Positions 1 to 7,292 of a DNA stretch of 11,402 nt are shown in pieces. How positions within the stretch are numbered: position 1 is the stretch's first letter; each line of letters starts with the position of its first letter. The notes under the pieces are model-generated. The model made no database searches. It had not been told where the DNA came from and saw only the letters and a list, made by a program, of their open reading frames with translations. Source of the DNA: Myxococcales bacterium (GTDB taxonomy: Bacteria; Myxococcota; Myxococcia; Myxococcales; Myxococcaceae); NCBI GenBank assembly GCA_003153055.1, contig PMBV01000435.1:346-11747 (forward strand), read 5' to 3'. The position numbers were made by a program, and so were the translations under genes.

Positions 1-543
1 GAGTGGACCCCCAACCCCAGCACCCTCAAGTACGTGGTGGATCGTTCGTTGCTCCCGAGGGGGGCGATGAACTTCACCGATCGTGAGATCGCGGGGCAGA
101 AGTCGCCGCTGGTGAAGAAGCTGTTCGACATTCGCGGAGTCAGCGCGGTGATGCTGGGCACGAACTTCGTGACGGTGACGAAGGGTGACGAGGGCGAGTG
201 GGACGAGCTCAACGATGGGGTGATGAACGCCATCGACCAGCACCTCACGACCGATGGCGTGGTGGTGGACCCCAAGGTGCTCGAGGAGTGGCAGACCCAG
301 GTGGTGACCACCGGCGGCGACGTCGAGGCGCGAATCAGGGAGATCCTCGAGATCGAGATTCGGCCCGCGGTGGCCATGGACGGCGGCGACATCACGCTGG
401 ACCGGTACGAGAACGGCATCGTCTTCGTGCACATGCAGGGGAGTTGTTCGGGCTGCCCGTCTTCCACCGCGACCTTGCGCATGGGCATCGAGGCCCGCCT
501 GCGAGAGGCCATTCCTGAAATCATCGAGGTCGTCCCGGTCTAG
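1..543 (+). CDS. Nfu-type iron-sulfur cluster scaffold/carrier protein (5' partial)
   Basis: Two domains are visible. Residues 1-82 of the readable frame begin EWTPNPSTLKYVVDR and match the Nfu N-terminal domain, whose family hallmark is a TPNPxTLKF-like start. Residues 100-180 are a NifU C-terminal domain (IRPAVAMDGGDI, then GSCSGCPSS). The CxxC pair at visible Cys149 and Cys152 (bases 445-456) is the site that binds a [4Fe-4S] cluster between two subunits in this family. The role is therefore to carry Fe-S clusters to cytoplasmic apo-proteins. The frame is open to base 1 and the TPNP motif lies at its edge, so only a few N-terminal residues should be missing; the GTG codons at 34 and 37 are internal, not starts. 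The stop is TAG at 541-543, and the next gene starts 49 bp later in the same direction. Confidence 0.9.
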   Translation, partial: EWTPNPSTLKYVVDRSLLPRGAMNFTDREIAGQKSPLVKKLFDIRGVSAVMLGTNFVTVTKGDEGEWDELNDGVMNAIDQHLTTDGVVVDPKVLEEWQTQVVTTGGDVEARIREILEIEIRPAVAMDGGDITLDRYENGIVFVHMQGSCSGCPSSTATLRMGIEARLREAIPEIIEVVPV

Positions 544-592
544 CGCCTGTGGCTGTCTTCGGCGCGCCCCTTGTGGTTGAAGGGCCACGCTC

Positions 593-1447
593 ATGACTGC
601 CAAGCCCCGCCAGACCGTCTCCGCCCGCCGCGTTCGTCGCGAGCTGCTCCCCAGTCAGTCCGTGGAGCTGCTCAAGGCGTTGCATCTGGTGACCCGCGAC
701 GGGCAGCTCAACGCCGACGCGCTCCGCAAGCTGAAGCAGGTCAATCACCTGGTGGGGCTCCTCCAGCCGGGCCTGGAGGACGTCTGGGAGCGCCACCCCG
801 AGCCGGTGGTGGTCGACGTCGGCAGCGGCAACGCGTACCTCGGCTTCATCCTCTACGAGCTCTTCTTCAAAGACCGACCCAATGGAGACCTCATCTCGGT
901 CGAGTCTCGGCCCGAGCTGAGTGAGCGCGCCCAAACCCGCGCGACCGAGCTCAAGTACGCGCGCATGCGCTTCCGTCCCCAGTCCATCGCCGAGGCCGAG
1001 TACCCCGAGCGCATTCACCTTCTGACGGCCCTCCATGCCTGTGACACGGCCACCGACGATGCGCTGGTGGTGGCGCTGCGCTGCAAGGCCGAGCACGTGG
1101 CCCTGGTGCCCTGCTGTCAAGCCGAGGTAGCCCAGCAGCTCAAAGACGTGCGCCCCAAGCTGACCGAGCCGATGCAAGCCTTGTTCGCTCACTCGTGGCA
1201 CCGGCGAGAGTTCGGTTCGCACCTCACCAACGTCATTCGGGCGCTGGTGCTGGAGGCGAACGGGTACCAGGTGACGGTGACCGAGCTCACCGGGTGGGAG
1301 CACTCGCTGAAGAACGAGCTGATTCTCGCGCGCAAGGTTCATCGGGAAAACCGCGAAGCCCGTGCCCGCCTCGACGCGCTCCTCGAGTCGACGGGCGTCC
1401 GGCCAAAGGTCATCCGCCAGCTCGAGGCCGCTGGGTCGCTCGCGTGA
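593..1447 (+). CDS. Class I SAM-dependent methyltransferase, Methyltransf_32-like
   Basis: A 284-residue cytoplasmic protein. Motif I for S-adenosylmethionine is VVDVGSGNAYLGF at residues 73-85, followed by the acidic motif II residue E104 in VESRPEL. HACDTATDDAL (148-158), VPCCQ (172-176) and WEHSLKNELI (235-244) are signatures I associate with the Methyltransf_32 family (GSTCD/METTL25 relatives), from memory rather than from a search. The substrate is unknown; RNA or protein are both possible. The ATG at 593 has GAAGGG at 579-584, 8 bases upstream, as a plausible ribosome binding site. It lies 49 bp behind the Nfu gene, so co-transcription is likely. The C-terminal tail (250-284) is Arg-rich. 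The family assignment is fairly sure; the reaction is not. Confidence 0.8.
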   Translation: MTAKPRQTVSARRVRRELLPSQSVELLKALHLVTRDGQLNADALRKLKQVNHLVGLLQPGLEDVWERHPEPVVVDVGSGNAYLGFILYELFFKDRPNGDLISVESRPELSERAQTRATELKYARMRFRPQSIAEAEYPERIHLLTALHACDTATDDALVVALRCKAEHVALVPCCQAEVAQQLKDVRPKLTEPMQALFAHSWHRREFGSHLTNVIRALVLEANGYQVTVTELTGWEHSLKNELILARKVHRENREARARLDALLESTGVRPKVIRQLEAAGSLA

Positions 1448-1473
1448 GCGTCAACTCCAGGCGCCTGACACAA

Positions 1474-1515
1474 CCCGTCTGCCCTCAGCCGGAGCCCGTT
1501 TCCCGTCAGCCGAAG
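1474..1515 (+). repeat. Two-copy degenerate 21-bp tandem repeat
   Basis: In the 178-bp gap between the two methyltransferase genes, bases 1474-1494 and 1495-1515 form adjacent 21-bp units that agree at 17 of 21 positions. Both begin CCCGT and both contain TCAGCCG. A third, much weaker copy starts at 1516 with CCCGTCTCC, and the CCCGTTCCCG-rich stretch continues to about 1560. No terminator with a T-tract and no clear promoter is visible in the gap. It may be simple-sequence drift. Confidence 0.5.
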
Positions 1516-1628
1516 CCCGTCTCCGGCACCCGTTCCCGCGCGCGCACCCGCTCCCGGCCCCGGCAGTTCCTCGCGGCACTTCCTCACGACTCTGACGGCG
1601 CACCGCACTCGCGAGAGCCAACGCCTTG

Positions 1629-2663
1629 GTGACCGAGACTCTCTTCATTCAGTGCGGCCTGGGCCTCGAGCCCGCGCTCCGCGAAGAGCTCGCCGACCTC
1701 GGGCCGTGGACACGTCTCACCACGGAGCGGGGTGGGGTGGAGGTGGAGGGCCCGCCGCTCGCCTACCAGCGCGTGAACCTCTGGAGCCGCGTGGCCACGC
1801 GAGTGCTCCTGCGGGTGGCGACGGTTGCTCAGCCCGAGGCGATGAGCCGGGTTCACCTCGAGCGCTTTGGCGCACGCTTCTCCGTTGAAGCGTCAGGCGA
1901 TGGCGCGAGCAGGTGGCGGAGCGCCGCGGCCCGTGCCTTTGGTGATTCGAACGATGGGCTCGAGCTTCAGGTCCGGGCCGCTCACGGTCGAGCCACCATC
2001 AGCATCGACACTTCGGGCGAGCTCCTGCACGTGAGGGGGTACCGGCAGGAGATCGGCAGGGCCCCGTTGAGAGAGACCTTGGCCGCGGGCGTCTTGAGGT
2101 TGGCCGGCTTTGCCCCGCGCGAGCCCCTGTGGGACGTGATGTGCGGCTCGGGCACGTTGGTCATCGAGGCGGCCGAGTGGGCTCGAGGGCTCGCGCCCGG
2201 CCGAAACCGCCACTTCGCCTTCGAGTCCTTCGCCGGGCATGACGCGCCGAAGCTCGCAGCACTGGCGAAGCCGCGAGAAATTCCGCCAGCGCAGCCACCC
2301 ATCTTCGGCTCGGACCTCAACGCCGGCGCCTTGGGGACGGCCCGGCGCAACGCCAAGCGAGCCGGGGTGCTCGACGCCCTGACGCTGGAGCGGCTCGACG
2401 CCACCCGGTTGGCTCCGCGATCTGGCGTGGCGGCGACGGGGTTGGTGGTGGCGAACCTCCCGTACGGCCGCCGGGTGGGCGAGGCGGGGGAGCTGGGGCG
2501 GCTCTACCGGCAGCTCGGCGTGGCGCTCCGTCGGGCGTGCAAGGGGTGGCGTTTCGGCCTGTTGCTCGAGGAAGGGGCCGAGGCCCTGGGGCTGCCCGTC
2601 GAGGCGACCTTCCCCGTCGTCAACGGTGGGCTCCAGTGCCAGGTGCTGGTGGGGCGCCTGTAG
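1629..2663 (+). CDS. THUMP-domain class I RNA methyltransferase (UPF0020/RlmL-N-like)
   Basis: A 344-residue protein counted from GTG 1629. An in-frame TGA at 1593 limits the start to TTG 1626 or GTG 1629. GAGAG at 1613-1617 serves either, and GTG is the commoner start. Residues 1-155 resemble a THUMP-containing N-terminus, ending in [21 protein letters not shown], which is typical just before the UPF0020 catalytic domain. SAM motif I is [14 protein letters not shown] (169-182), motif II Asp is D229 in FGSDLN, and motif IV is NLPYG (277-281). Family members methylate guanine N2 in rRNA or tRNA (RlmL N-terminal half, Trm14/TrmN), so an RNA m2G enzyme is inferred; the target base is unknown. 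The usual NPPY or DPPY motif here reads NLPY. It is shorter than the bifunctional RlmKL and has no RlmK part. The M20 gene follows 41 bp later. Confidence 0.85.
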   Translation: MTETLFIQCGLGLEPALREELADLGPWTRLTTERGGVEVEGPPLAYQRVNLWSRVATRVLLRVATVAQPEAMSRVHLERFGARFSVEASGDGASRWRSAAARAFGDSNDGLELQVRAAHGRATISIDTSGELLHVRGYRQEIGRAPLRETLAAGVLRLAGFAPREPLWDVMCGSGTLVIEAAEWARGLAPGRNRHFAFESFAGHDAPKLAALAKPREIPPAQPPIFGSDLNAGALGTARRNAKRAGVLDALTLERLDATRLAPRSGVAATGLVVANLPYGRRVGEAGELGRLYRQLGVALRRACKGWRFGLLLEEGAEALGLPVEATFPVVNGGLQCQVLVGRL

Positions 2664-2668
2664 AACGG

Positions 2669-2698
2669 CGCTCCGCGCTCCGCCTCGTTACGGGAGCG
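2669..2698 (+). promoter_or_regulatory. Possible hairpin covering the ribosome binding site of the M20 gene
   Basis: The 41-bp gap ahead of the peptidase has two adjacent copies of CGCTCCG (2669-2675 and 2676-2682). Either can pair over six bases with GGAGCG at 2693-2698, which includes most of the Shine-Dalgarno GGGAG (2692-2696). The nearer copy gives a 6-bp GC stem with an 11-base loop. Translational masking, or opening by ribosomes finishing the upstream gene, is inferred only. Confidence 0.3.
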
Positions 2699-2704
2699 AG
2701 CGCC

Positions 2705-4096
2705 ATGAACGTCGAGTCAGCCCTCAGTCGCTTCTCCCAGCAGAAGAGCACCTACCTCGAGGATCTCAAGGCGCTCGTCCGCATTCCCTCGGTCTCATTC
2801 GCGGGCTTCGACCCCGGCGAGGTCCGTCGGAGCGCCGAGGCCACCAGCGCGCTGTTGACCAAGCGGGGCTTCAAGAACGTGAAGCTCCTCGAGGTCGAGG
2901 GGGCGCACCCCTACGTCTACGGCGAGCTCCTCGAGGCTACTGGCCGCCCCACGGTGCTGTGCTATGCGCACCACGACGTGCAGCCCGCCGGGGAGGCCGA
3001 GAAGTGGGCCACGCCACCCTTCGAGCCCACCGAGAGAAACGGGCGCCTCTACGGTCGTGGCACGGCCGACGACAAGGCCGGCATCGTGGTGCACACCTCG
3101 GCCGTCGACGCCTTCCTCGGGTCGCTCGGTTCGCTGCCGCTCAACGTGAAGCTCCTGGTCGAGGGTGAGGAAGAGATCGGCTCGGGCCACCTCACGGCGT
3201 TCCTCCGTCGCTATCGCTCACTCGTACAGGCCGACGCCATCATCCTCACCGACACGGGGAACTTCGAGACCGGCCTCCCCTCGGTCACCACCGCGCTCCG
3301 AGGCCTGGTGACGGTGGACGTCGAGGTGAAGGCCCTCAAACAGTCGGTGCACTCGGGCAGCTGGGGGGGCCCGGTGCCTGATCCAGTGATGGGGCTGTGC
3401 CGCATGCTGGCGACCCTCACGAACCCTGACGGGACCATCGCCATCCCCGGCATCATGGAGCACGTCCGGCCACTCACGCCGGCCGAGCGGGCCTCCATCG
3501 CCGCGCTGCCGGGCGACCGAGCGCGGTTCCGCGAGCAGGTGGGGCTCCTGCCGGGGGTGGAGTTGTTGGGCGGCGACCGGCACCCCTGGGAGACGAACTG
3601 GCGCCAGCCCTCCCTCACCGTCAACGCCATTCAGGCCAGCTCGCGACGCGACGCCCGAAACATCGTCTGCGAGTCGGCCTGGTGTCGGGTGGGCATCAGG
3701 CTCGTGCCCGACCTCGACCCCAAAGACGTGCGCGATCGACTGATCGCGGCGCTGAAGCGAGCGGCGCCGTGGGGCCTCGAGCTCGAGGTGCGCTCCGAGA
3801 ACCTGGCGAAGTGGTGGTACACCGACCCGGCCGGGCCCGCGTTCCAGGCCGCCTTTCGGGCGCTGGAGAAGGGGTACGGCACCAAGGCCGTGGCCATCGG
3901 TGGCGGAGGCTCCATTCCCTTCGTGGAGCCGTTTGCGCAGGAGCTGGGGGGCGTGCCGGCGCTCCTCATCGGAGTCGAGGACCCGTACACCAACGCCCAT
4001 TCAGAGAACGAGAGCCTCGACCTGGGCGATTTCGAGAAGTCGGTGAAGGCGGCGATTCACCTCTACGACGAGTTGGCCTCGGCGCTGGGTGCCTGA
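2705..4096 (+). CDS. M20 family zinc metallodipeptidase
   Basis: A 463-residue protein with the whole M20 co-catalytic zinc site. H89 and D91 lie in AHHDVQPA, bridging D122 in [10 protein letters not shown], general base E156 and ligand E157 in EGEEEIGS, D183 in LTDTGN, and C-terminal ligand H432 in [13 protein letters not shown]216 in QSVHSG falls in the inserted dimerisation domain, about residues 200-320. GGGGSIPFV (400-408) is typical of the dipeptidase/carnosinase-like branch rather than of the ArgE or DapE branches. The expected reaction is hydrolysis of dipeptides or related small amide substrates in the cytoplasm; no signal peptide is present. The ATG at 2705 has GGGAG at 2692-2696, 8 bases away. 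An open frame extends upstream to 2537, but that stretch is antiframe to the RNA methyltransferase gene and is not used. The exact substrate cannot be read from sequence. Confidence 0.93.
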   Translation: MNVESALSRFSQQKSTYLEDLKALVRIPSVSFAGFDPGEVRRSAEATSALLTKRGFKNVKLLEVEGAHPYVYGELLEATGRPTVLCYAHHDVQPAGEAEKWATPPFEPTERNGRLYGRGTADDKAGIVVHTSAVDAFLGSLGSLPLNVKLLVEGEEEIGSGHLTAFLRRYRSLVQADAIILTDTGNFETGLPSVTTALRGLVTVDVEVKALKQSVHSGSWGGPVPDPVMGLCRMLATLTNPDGTIAIPGIMEHVRPLTPAERASIAALPGDRARFREQVGLLPGVELLGGDRHPWETNWRQPSLTVNAIQASSRRDARNIVCESAWCRVGIRLVPDLDPKDVRDRLIAALKRAAPWGLELEVRSENLAKWWYTDPAGPAFQAAFRALEKGYGTKAVAIGGGGSIPFVEPFAQELGGVPALLIGVEDPYTNAHSENESLDLGDFEKSVKAAIHLYDELASALGA

Positions 4097-4104
4097 CGTG
4101 TCGC

Positions 4105-4120
4105 CGCCCACCGGGGGGCG
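4105..4120. terminator. GC hairpin between convergent genes, possible terminator
   Basis: CGCCC at 4106-4109 plus 4105 pairs with GGGCG at 4116-4120 to make a 5-bp stem around the loop ACCGGG. It lies in the 57-bp gap between the ends of the M20 gene and the convergent lipoprotein gene. There is no T-tract on either strand, so the call rests on position and GC content only. Confidence 0.2.
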
Positions 4121-4153
4121 CCCGGGGGCAGCGAACGCACAGCGGGAGCCGAG

Positions 4154-5065
4154 CTACGGCGCGCAGCTGCCCGAGACGCAGCGCATGCTGGTGGGGCAGT
4201 CGCAGTTGGTGGTGCACACCACCGTGGTGGGCGGCAAGCAGTGGCCGACCCGGCAGATGGTACCGGTGGTGCACGTGGTGTCCGCGGTGCACTGGGCGCG
4301 GCAGGTGGCGTCCACGCAGTCGGAGCCGGTGGGGCAGTCACCGGCGCTGCTGCAGGTGCCGGTCACTCGGGTGCGGCACAGACCTGCCTGGCAGGAGTAG
4401 CCCGCGGCGCAGTCGGTGTCGGCAGTGCAGCCATAGAAGCACTTGCTGTTCACGCACCACCCACCCTGACCGCACTCGGCGTTGTAGGTGCAGCTCGAGG
4501 GCGGGTTCCCCAGCGAGGAGCCCCCGTCGGCTCTGGTGCCGGTGCCCGCGTCGGTGCTGGGGCCGTTGCCTTGGCCCGCGTCAGAGGCACCACCGTCGGT
4601 GGAGGCGGGCGGGTTGTACGTGCAGTAGTTGGCCTGGCAGGTGGAGCCTGCGCTGCAGTCGAGGTTCTGGGTGCAGGGCCGCACGCAGTAGCCGTTGATG
4701 CAGGTGTCGAGGCCGCACTGCTGTGAGCTGGAGCAGGCCTTGGCGTCGGAAGGGAGCGGCCGGCAGACGCTCGCCAAGCAGAACTCACCCGAAGCGCAGT
4801 CTTGGTTCTTGGTGCACGCAGCCTCGCAGTGCCCGCCGACGCAGCTGTTCGAGCCGCCGCAGTCGCTCGTGGTGGTGCACCGGGGCAGCGCCTCGCACAC
4901 GCCGTTGTGGCACCCGCAGCCCGAGTGGCAGTCGGAGCTCACGGTGCAGGCCCATCCTGGACACCCGAAGTGGCATTCACCCACGCCGTCGTAGTCGACG
5001 ATGGTGCAGCCACTCGCCGCTACGACCGGCAGCACCCACAGCATCAGTGTTCGCGTTCTTTCCAT
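4154..5065 (-). CDS. Predicted lipoprotein with ten four-cysteine repeats
   Basis: A 303-residue secreted protein. Residues 1-19 form a short signal peptide ending in a lipobox-like AASGC, with lipidated Cys20 followed by Thr, which suggests an outer-membrane or surface location. From Cys40 on there are ten units of the form C-x5-C-x5-C-x4-C, starting at C40, C63, C84, C111, C131, C192, C213, C238, C259 and C284. Unit 4 is one residue short, and units 1 and 10 each carry an extra Cys. A linker rich in Gly, Ser, Asp and Thr (151-190, with STDGGASDAG-type runs) divides units 1-5 from 6-10. The pattern resembles the Cys-rich, EGF- or Dickkopf-like repeats common in myxobacterial surface proteins; adhesion or binding is inferred. 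The ATG at 5065 has GAGAGAG just upstream. It is convergent with the M20 gene and divergent from the FecR gene. Confidence 0.82.
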   Translation of the reverse strand: MERTRTLMLWVLPVVAASGCTIVDYDGVGECHFGCPGWACTVSSDCHSGCGCHNGVCEALPRCTTTSDCGGSNSCVGGHCEAACTKNQDCASGEFCLASVCRPLPSDAKACSSSQQCGLDTCINGYCVRPCTQNLDCSAGSTCQANYCTYNPPASTDGGASDAGQGNGPSTDAGTGTRADGGSSLGNPPSSCTYNAECGQGGWCVNSKCFYGCTADTDCAAGYSCQAGLCRTRVTGTCSSAGDCPTGSDCVDATCRAQCTADTTCTTGTICRVGHCLPPTTVVCTTNCDCPTSMRCVSGSCAP

Positions 5066-5274
5066 GTGGCTCTCTCGGTTGTGCGGCCGTGGCCGCGGTC
5101 AGCACCCTTCGATGCCGCCGGCTGAGATTTCGATCACGAGCCGCAACTGTCTGGTTTGCCTCGTGGTCGAGCTCCTTCGATCACTCGGCCGAGGGGCGGC
5201 AACGAAGGGGCATGTTCGCTTCTGCCTCTGCTCGTGCTGCCCCGCTCCGTCGTCCTGGGAACGAGGGCCCGCCG
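5066..5274. promoter_or_regulatory. Divergent intergenic region with three related 12-bp elements
   Basis: This 209-bp gap separates the leftward lipoprotein gene and the rightward FecR gene and must hold both promoters unless one gene is read from further away. TTCGATCACGAG (5129-5140) recurs as an inverted copy CTCGTGGTCGAG (5160-5171, 10 of 12 matching the reverse complement) and as a direct copy TTCGATCACTCG (5176-5187, 10 of 12). Centres are 31 and 16 bp apart. No convincing -35/-10 or -24/-12 pair was found on either strand. The elements could be a shared regulator site or chance in GC-rich DNA. Confidence 0.4.
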
Positions 5275-6849
5275 ATGGGGCTCGACTGGAGGCCGACCGT
5301 GACCGCCGAGGCGCTGCCGCTCCCGCGACTCCTTCCGACACCCCAGCCGGCGACGCAGACCGAGGCCCCGCTGGCGCGACTCGTCGAGCGGATCAACGCC
5401 AATGACGTCGGGCGCCCTCGCTGGAAGGTCGGCCGCGGCCTCGGGCTCATCGCCGCGACGGGCCTGGCGCTCGTGTTCGCCTTTCGGCCCGAGCCTGACG
5501 CGAAGCTGTCTCGACCTCCGCTCGCCGAGGCTCCGGCCCGACCAGCGGCGCGGGTCTCCATGGCTTCGGGCCTCGAGCGGGTGGGTGGCCACCGCGAGGT
5601 GATGCACGTCGGCGCACCCCTGGCGGCTGGGGACGTCGTCGCCACGACGAAGGGTGGCCGGGCGCTGGTGACGCTGCCCGACGAGAGCATCGCGCGGCTC
5701 GGCGGGGCGACCGAGCTCAGGCTCAACCGCCTCGAAGCCAACGACGTGGCCCTCGAGCTCGAGCATGGCCAGGTCTTCATTCGCGCCTCGCACGTCGACT
5801 CGAGAGGCTTCGTGGTGTCGGCCGGCGGGCTCTCCGTCTACGTGGTGGGCACCGTCTTCGAGGTCGCGAACACCAAAGGGCTCACCGAGGTGGCCGTGTC
5901 GGAGGGCAAGGTGAGAGTCGAGCTGCCTGATGGGGAGCGCGAGGTGGTCTCGGCGGGGCAGCGGCTCACCATCGACGCGCTCGGGCGGCTGAGCCGGGCC
6001 AACGAGCTCACCTCGGCCCTGCGGCGAGCGTTCGACGAGGTGGCCGGCGTCGGCGACCCCGACCGGCCGCTCGCCTCGCTTCCGACGGTGGCGCCGGCGA
6101 TCGGCGGAGTGCGCTCCGCGCCCCCTCTGGTGACCGCGCCGCCGCGGACGCTCCCTCGGCTCGATCCGCGGCAGGCCCGGGCCCGGCAAGGCCGACTGCC
6201 CGCCGAGGCCTTGGCTGGTGAGCCAGTCGTTGAGCGCCAAGCCCCAGTTGCCGAAGCCCCCGTCACCCAGCGCCTCGAGCCGCCCACCGAGCTCGTCGTG
6301 GAGCCTCCTGGCACCTCCGCCGCGAGCGCCCCCGAGCCGCTGGTGGATACGCAGTGGGCGCTGCCCCCGACGGCCACGGTCGAGAGAGCGCCCCGGCCGA
6401 CGGGAGCCAGAGTCCCCGAGCCGGGCGCTGTGCGGAGCTTCGGTGGATCGCAACCCGATAGACAGGTCGGCGACCCGTCGGAGTGGTCCAGCCCACCCCC
6501 GAGCGATGTGGCTCCGGTCGCTTCACCGGCGGTGGTGAGGCGCGGCACGCCGGTCGGGGCCCCGAGGGCCAATCGTCCGCCAGGCCAGGACCTCGAGAGC
6601 CTTTTCATCGGTCGCGCCGAGGTGGCCCTCGAGCACGGAGGATGTGGGCGCTTCTTGGTGGGGCTCGAGGACATCGCTCAGGACGACACGCGAAGCCCCA
6701 AGAGCGAGCACGCTCGGGTGCTGCGGGCGCGGTGCTTCGACCTCGAGCTCCGGCCCCGGCAGGCGTCGAACGAATACCGGAAGTACCTCGAGGAGTACCC
6801 CCGTGGGCGGCACGTTCTCGAAGCCAAGGAGGCTCTCGGGGCGCAATGA
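5275..6849 (+). CDS. FecR-domain membrane protein with Pro-rich linker and TPR-like tail
   Basis: A 524-residue protein. Residues 1-54 are a cytoplasmic N-terminus, 55-70 (GLGLIAATGLALVFAF) one membrane helix, and about 98-235 a FecR domain, including LPDESIARLGGATELRL, GQVFIRA, VYVVGTVFEVA and VAVSEGKVRV. Then comes a roughly 200-residue linker rich in Pro, Ala, Arg and Glu (260-437). The tail (438-524) ends in YRKYLEEYPRGRHVLEAKEAL, like a tetratricopeptide repeat. FecR domains usually act in the periplasm, in signalling to ECF sigma factors. No sigma-factor gene is adjacent here, and the N-terminus is not clearly an anti-sigma domain, so an envelope sensor or scaffold is inferred. ATG 5275 has GAGGG at 5263-5267, 7 bases upstream. 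An ATG at 5212 is in frame but its purine tract is only one base away. The open frame back to 4723 overlaps the opposite-strand gene. Confidence 0.8.
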   Translation: MGLDWRPTVTAEALPLPRLLPTPQPATQTEAPLARLVERINANDVGRPRWKVGRGLGLIAATGLALVFAFRPEPDAKLSRPPLAEAPARPAARVSMASGLERVGGHREVMHVGAPLAAGDVVATTKGGRALVTLPDESIARLGGATELRLNRLEANDVALELEHGQVFIRASHVDSRGFVVSAGGLSVYVVGTVFEVANTKGLTEVAVSEGKVRVELPDGEREVVSAGQRLTIDALGRLSRANELTSALRRAFDEVAGVGDPDRPLASLPTVAPAIGGVRSAPPLVTAPPRTLPRLDPRQARARQGRLPAEALAGEPVVERQAPVAEAPVTQRLEPPTELVVEPPGTSAASAPEPLVDTQWALPPTATVERAPRPTGARVPEPGAVRSFGGSQPDRQVGDPSEWSSPPPSDVAPVASPAVVRRGTPVGAPRANRPPGQDLESLFIGRAEVALEHGGCGRFLVGLEDIAQDDTRSPKSEHARVLRARCFDLELRPRQASNEYRKYLEEYPRGRHVLEAKEALGAQ

Positions 6850-6866
6850 GCTCAGCGCTGGGCTTT
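6850..6866 (+). terminator. Weak intrinsic terminator after the FecR gene
   Basis: Directly after the TGA stop, GCTCA (6850-6854) and TGGGC (6859-6863) form a 5-bp stem with one G-T pair around a GCGC loop, followed by TTT at 6864-6866. It sits in a 35-bp gap between convergent genes, where a terminator is expected. The stem is short and the T-run is only three bases. Confidence 0.3.
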
Positions 6867-6884
6867 GGTCTCCGCCCCGTGCGC

Positions 6885-7292
6885 TCAGGCCGAGAAGTGG
6901 GTCCAGCTCAGCCCGACTACGTGCTTGAAATCGCCGTCGAACGAGAGGAGGCGCGCGCCAGTCGCCAGTGACACGGCGGCGATCCAGACGTCGTTCGTGG
7001 GGATGGGAGTGCCGCTCTTCTTGAGCTGAGCAAACACCTCGCCATAGCGCTCCGCGGACTCTCGCCCGGTGTCCACGACGGTCACGAACGGCTCCTCGAG
7101 AAGCCGATCGAGCACGGCCGCGTTGTCGAGGAAGTGGCGCCCACCCCGAAAGCCCGCGTGGAGCTCGCCCAGTACAACCACCGGAAGGAGGATCTCCGAC
7201 GCCCGGTTCAGTTCTTCGTGGAGAGCCTTGTGCCCGAGTCGAAAGTGGGAGTAGGCGGACGTGTCCAGCACGACGCGTTTGCTCAGCGCCAC
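6885..7292 (-). CDS. vapC: PIN-domain toxin of a VapBC-type module
   Basis: A 135-residue single PIN domain, the usual VapC size. The acidic metal-binding residues are D10 in VVLDTSAY, E43 in LGELHAGF, D101 in PTNDVWIAA, and D119/D121 in SFDGDF near the C-terminus, so the active site appears complete. VapC-type toxins are Mg2+-dependent endoribonucleases that cut tRNA or rRNA and are held inactive by the partner antitoxin; this specific target is unknown. The start is GTG at 7292. The gene overlaps the end of the upstream antitoxin gene by 10 bases, which indicates translational coupling and fixes the pair as one operon. The FitB branch of the PIN family is equally possible given the Arc-like partner. 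Confidence 0.88.
   Translation of the reverse strand: MALSKRVVLDTSAYSHFRLGHKALHEELNRASEILLPVVVLGELHAGFRGGRHFLDNAAVLDRLLEEPFVTVVDTGRESAERYGEVFAQLKKSGTPIPTNDVWIAAVSLATGARLLSFDGDFKHVVGLSWTHFSA

Noticed and set aside
521..1342. 273-codon open frame on the minus strand opposite the Methyltransf_32 gene
   Set aside because: It lies antisense to a gene with clear SAM motifs, its translation has no recognisable motif and the composition of a GC-rich shadow frame (Arg, Gly, Leu, His, Gln).
1195..1632. Forward open frame spanning the end of the methyltransferase gene and the gap
   Set aside because: It overlaps 250 bp of a well-supported gene in another frame, has no ribosome binding site, and its Pro/Arg repeats simply reflect the 21-bp DNA repeat.
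3682..4698. 338-codon plus-strand open frame over the M20 3' end and the lipoprotein gene
   Set aside because: The second half is a Cys/Arg/Ser run produced by reading the opposite strand of the Cys repeats, and the first half is a frame shadow of the M20 gene.
4154..5065. Cys-repeat array as a repetitive DNA or mobile element
   Set aside because: The repeats are clear only at protein level (cysteine spacing); the DNA units are diverged and there are no terminal repeats or target duplications.
4723..5274. In-frame 5' extension of the FecR gene
   Set aside because: It is Arg/Ser/Cys-rich text antisense to the Cys-repeat lipoprotein gene; ATG 5275 has a proper Shine-Dalgarno and is followed by sensible protein sequence.
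5134..6453. 439-codon minus-strand open frame opposite the FecR gene
   Set aside because: Shadow of the high-GC FecR coding frame, with no motif and an Arg/Gly/His-rich translation.
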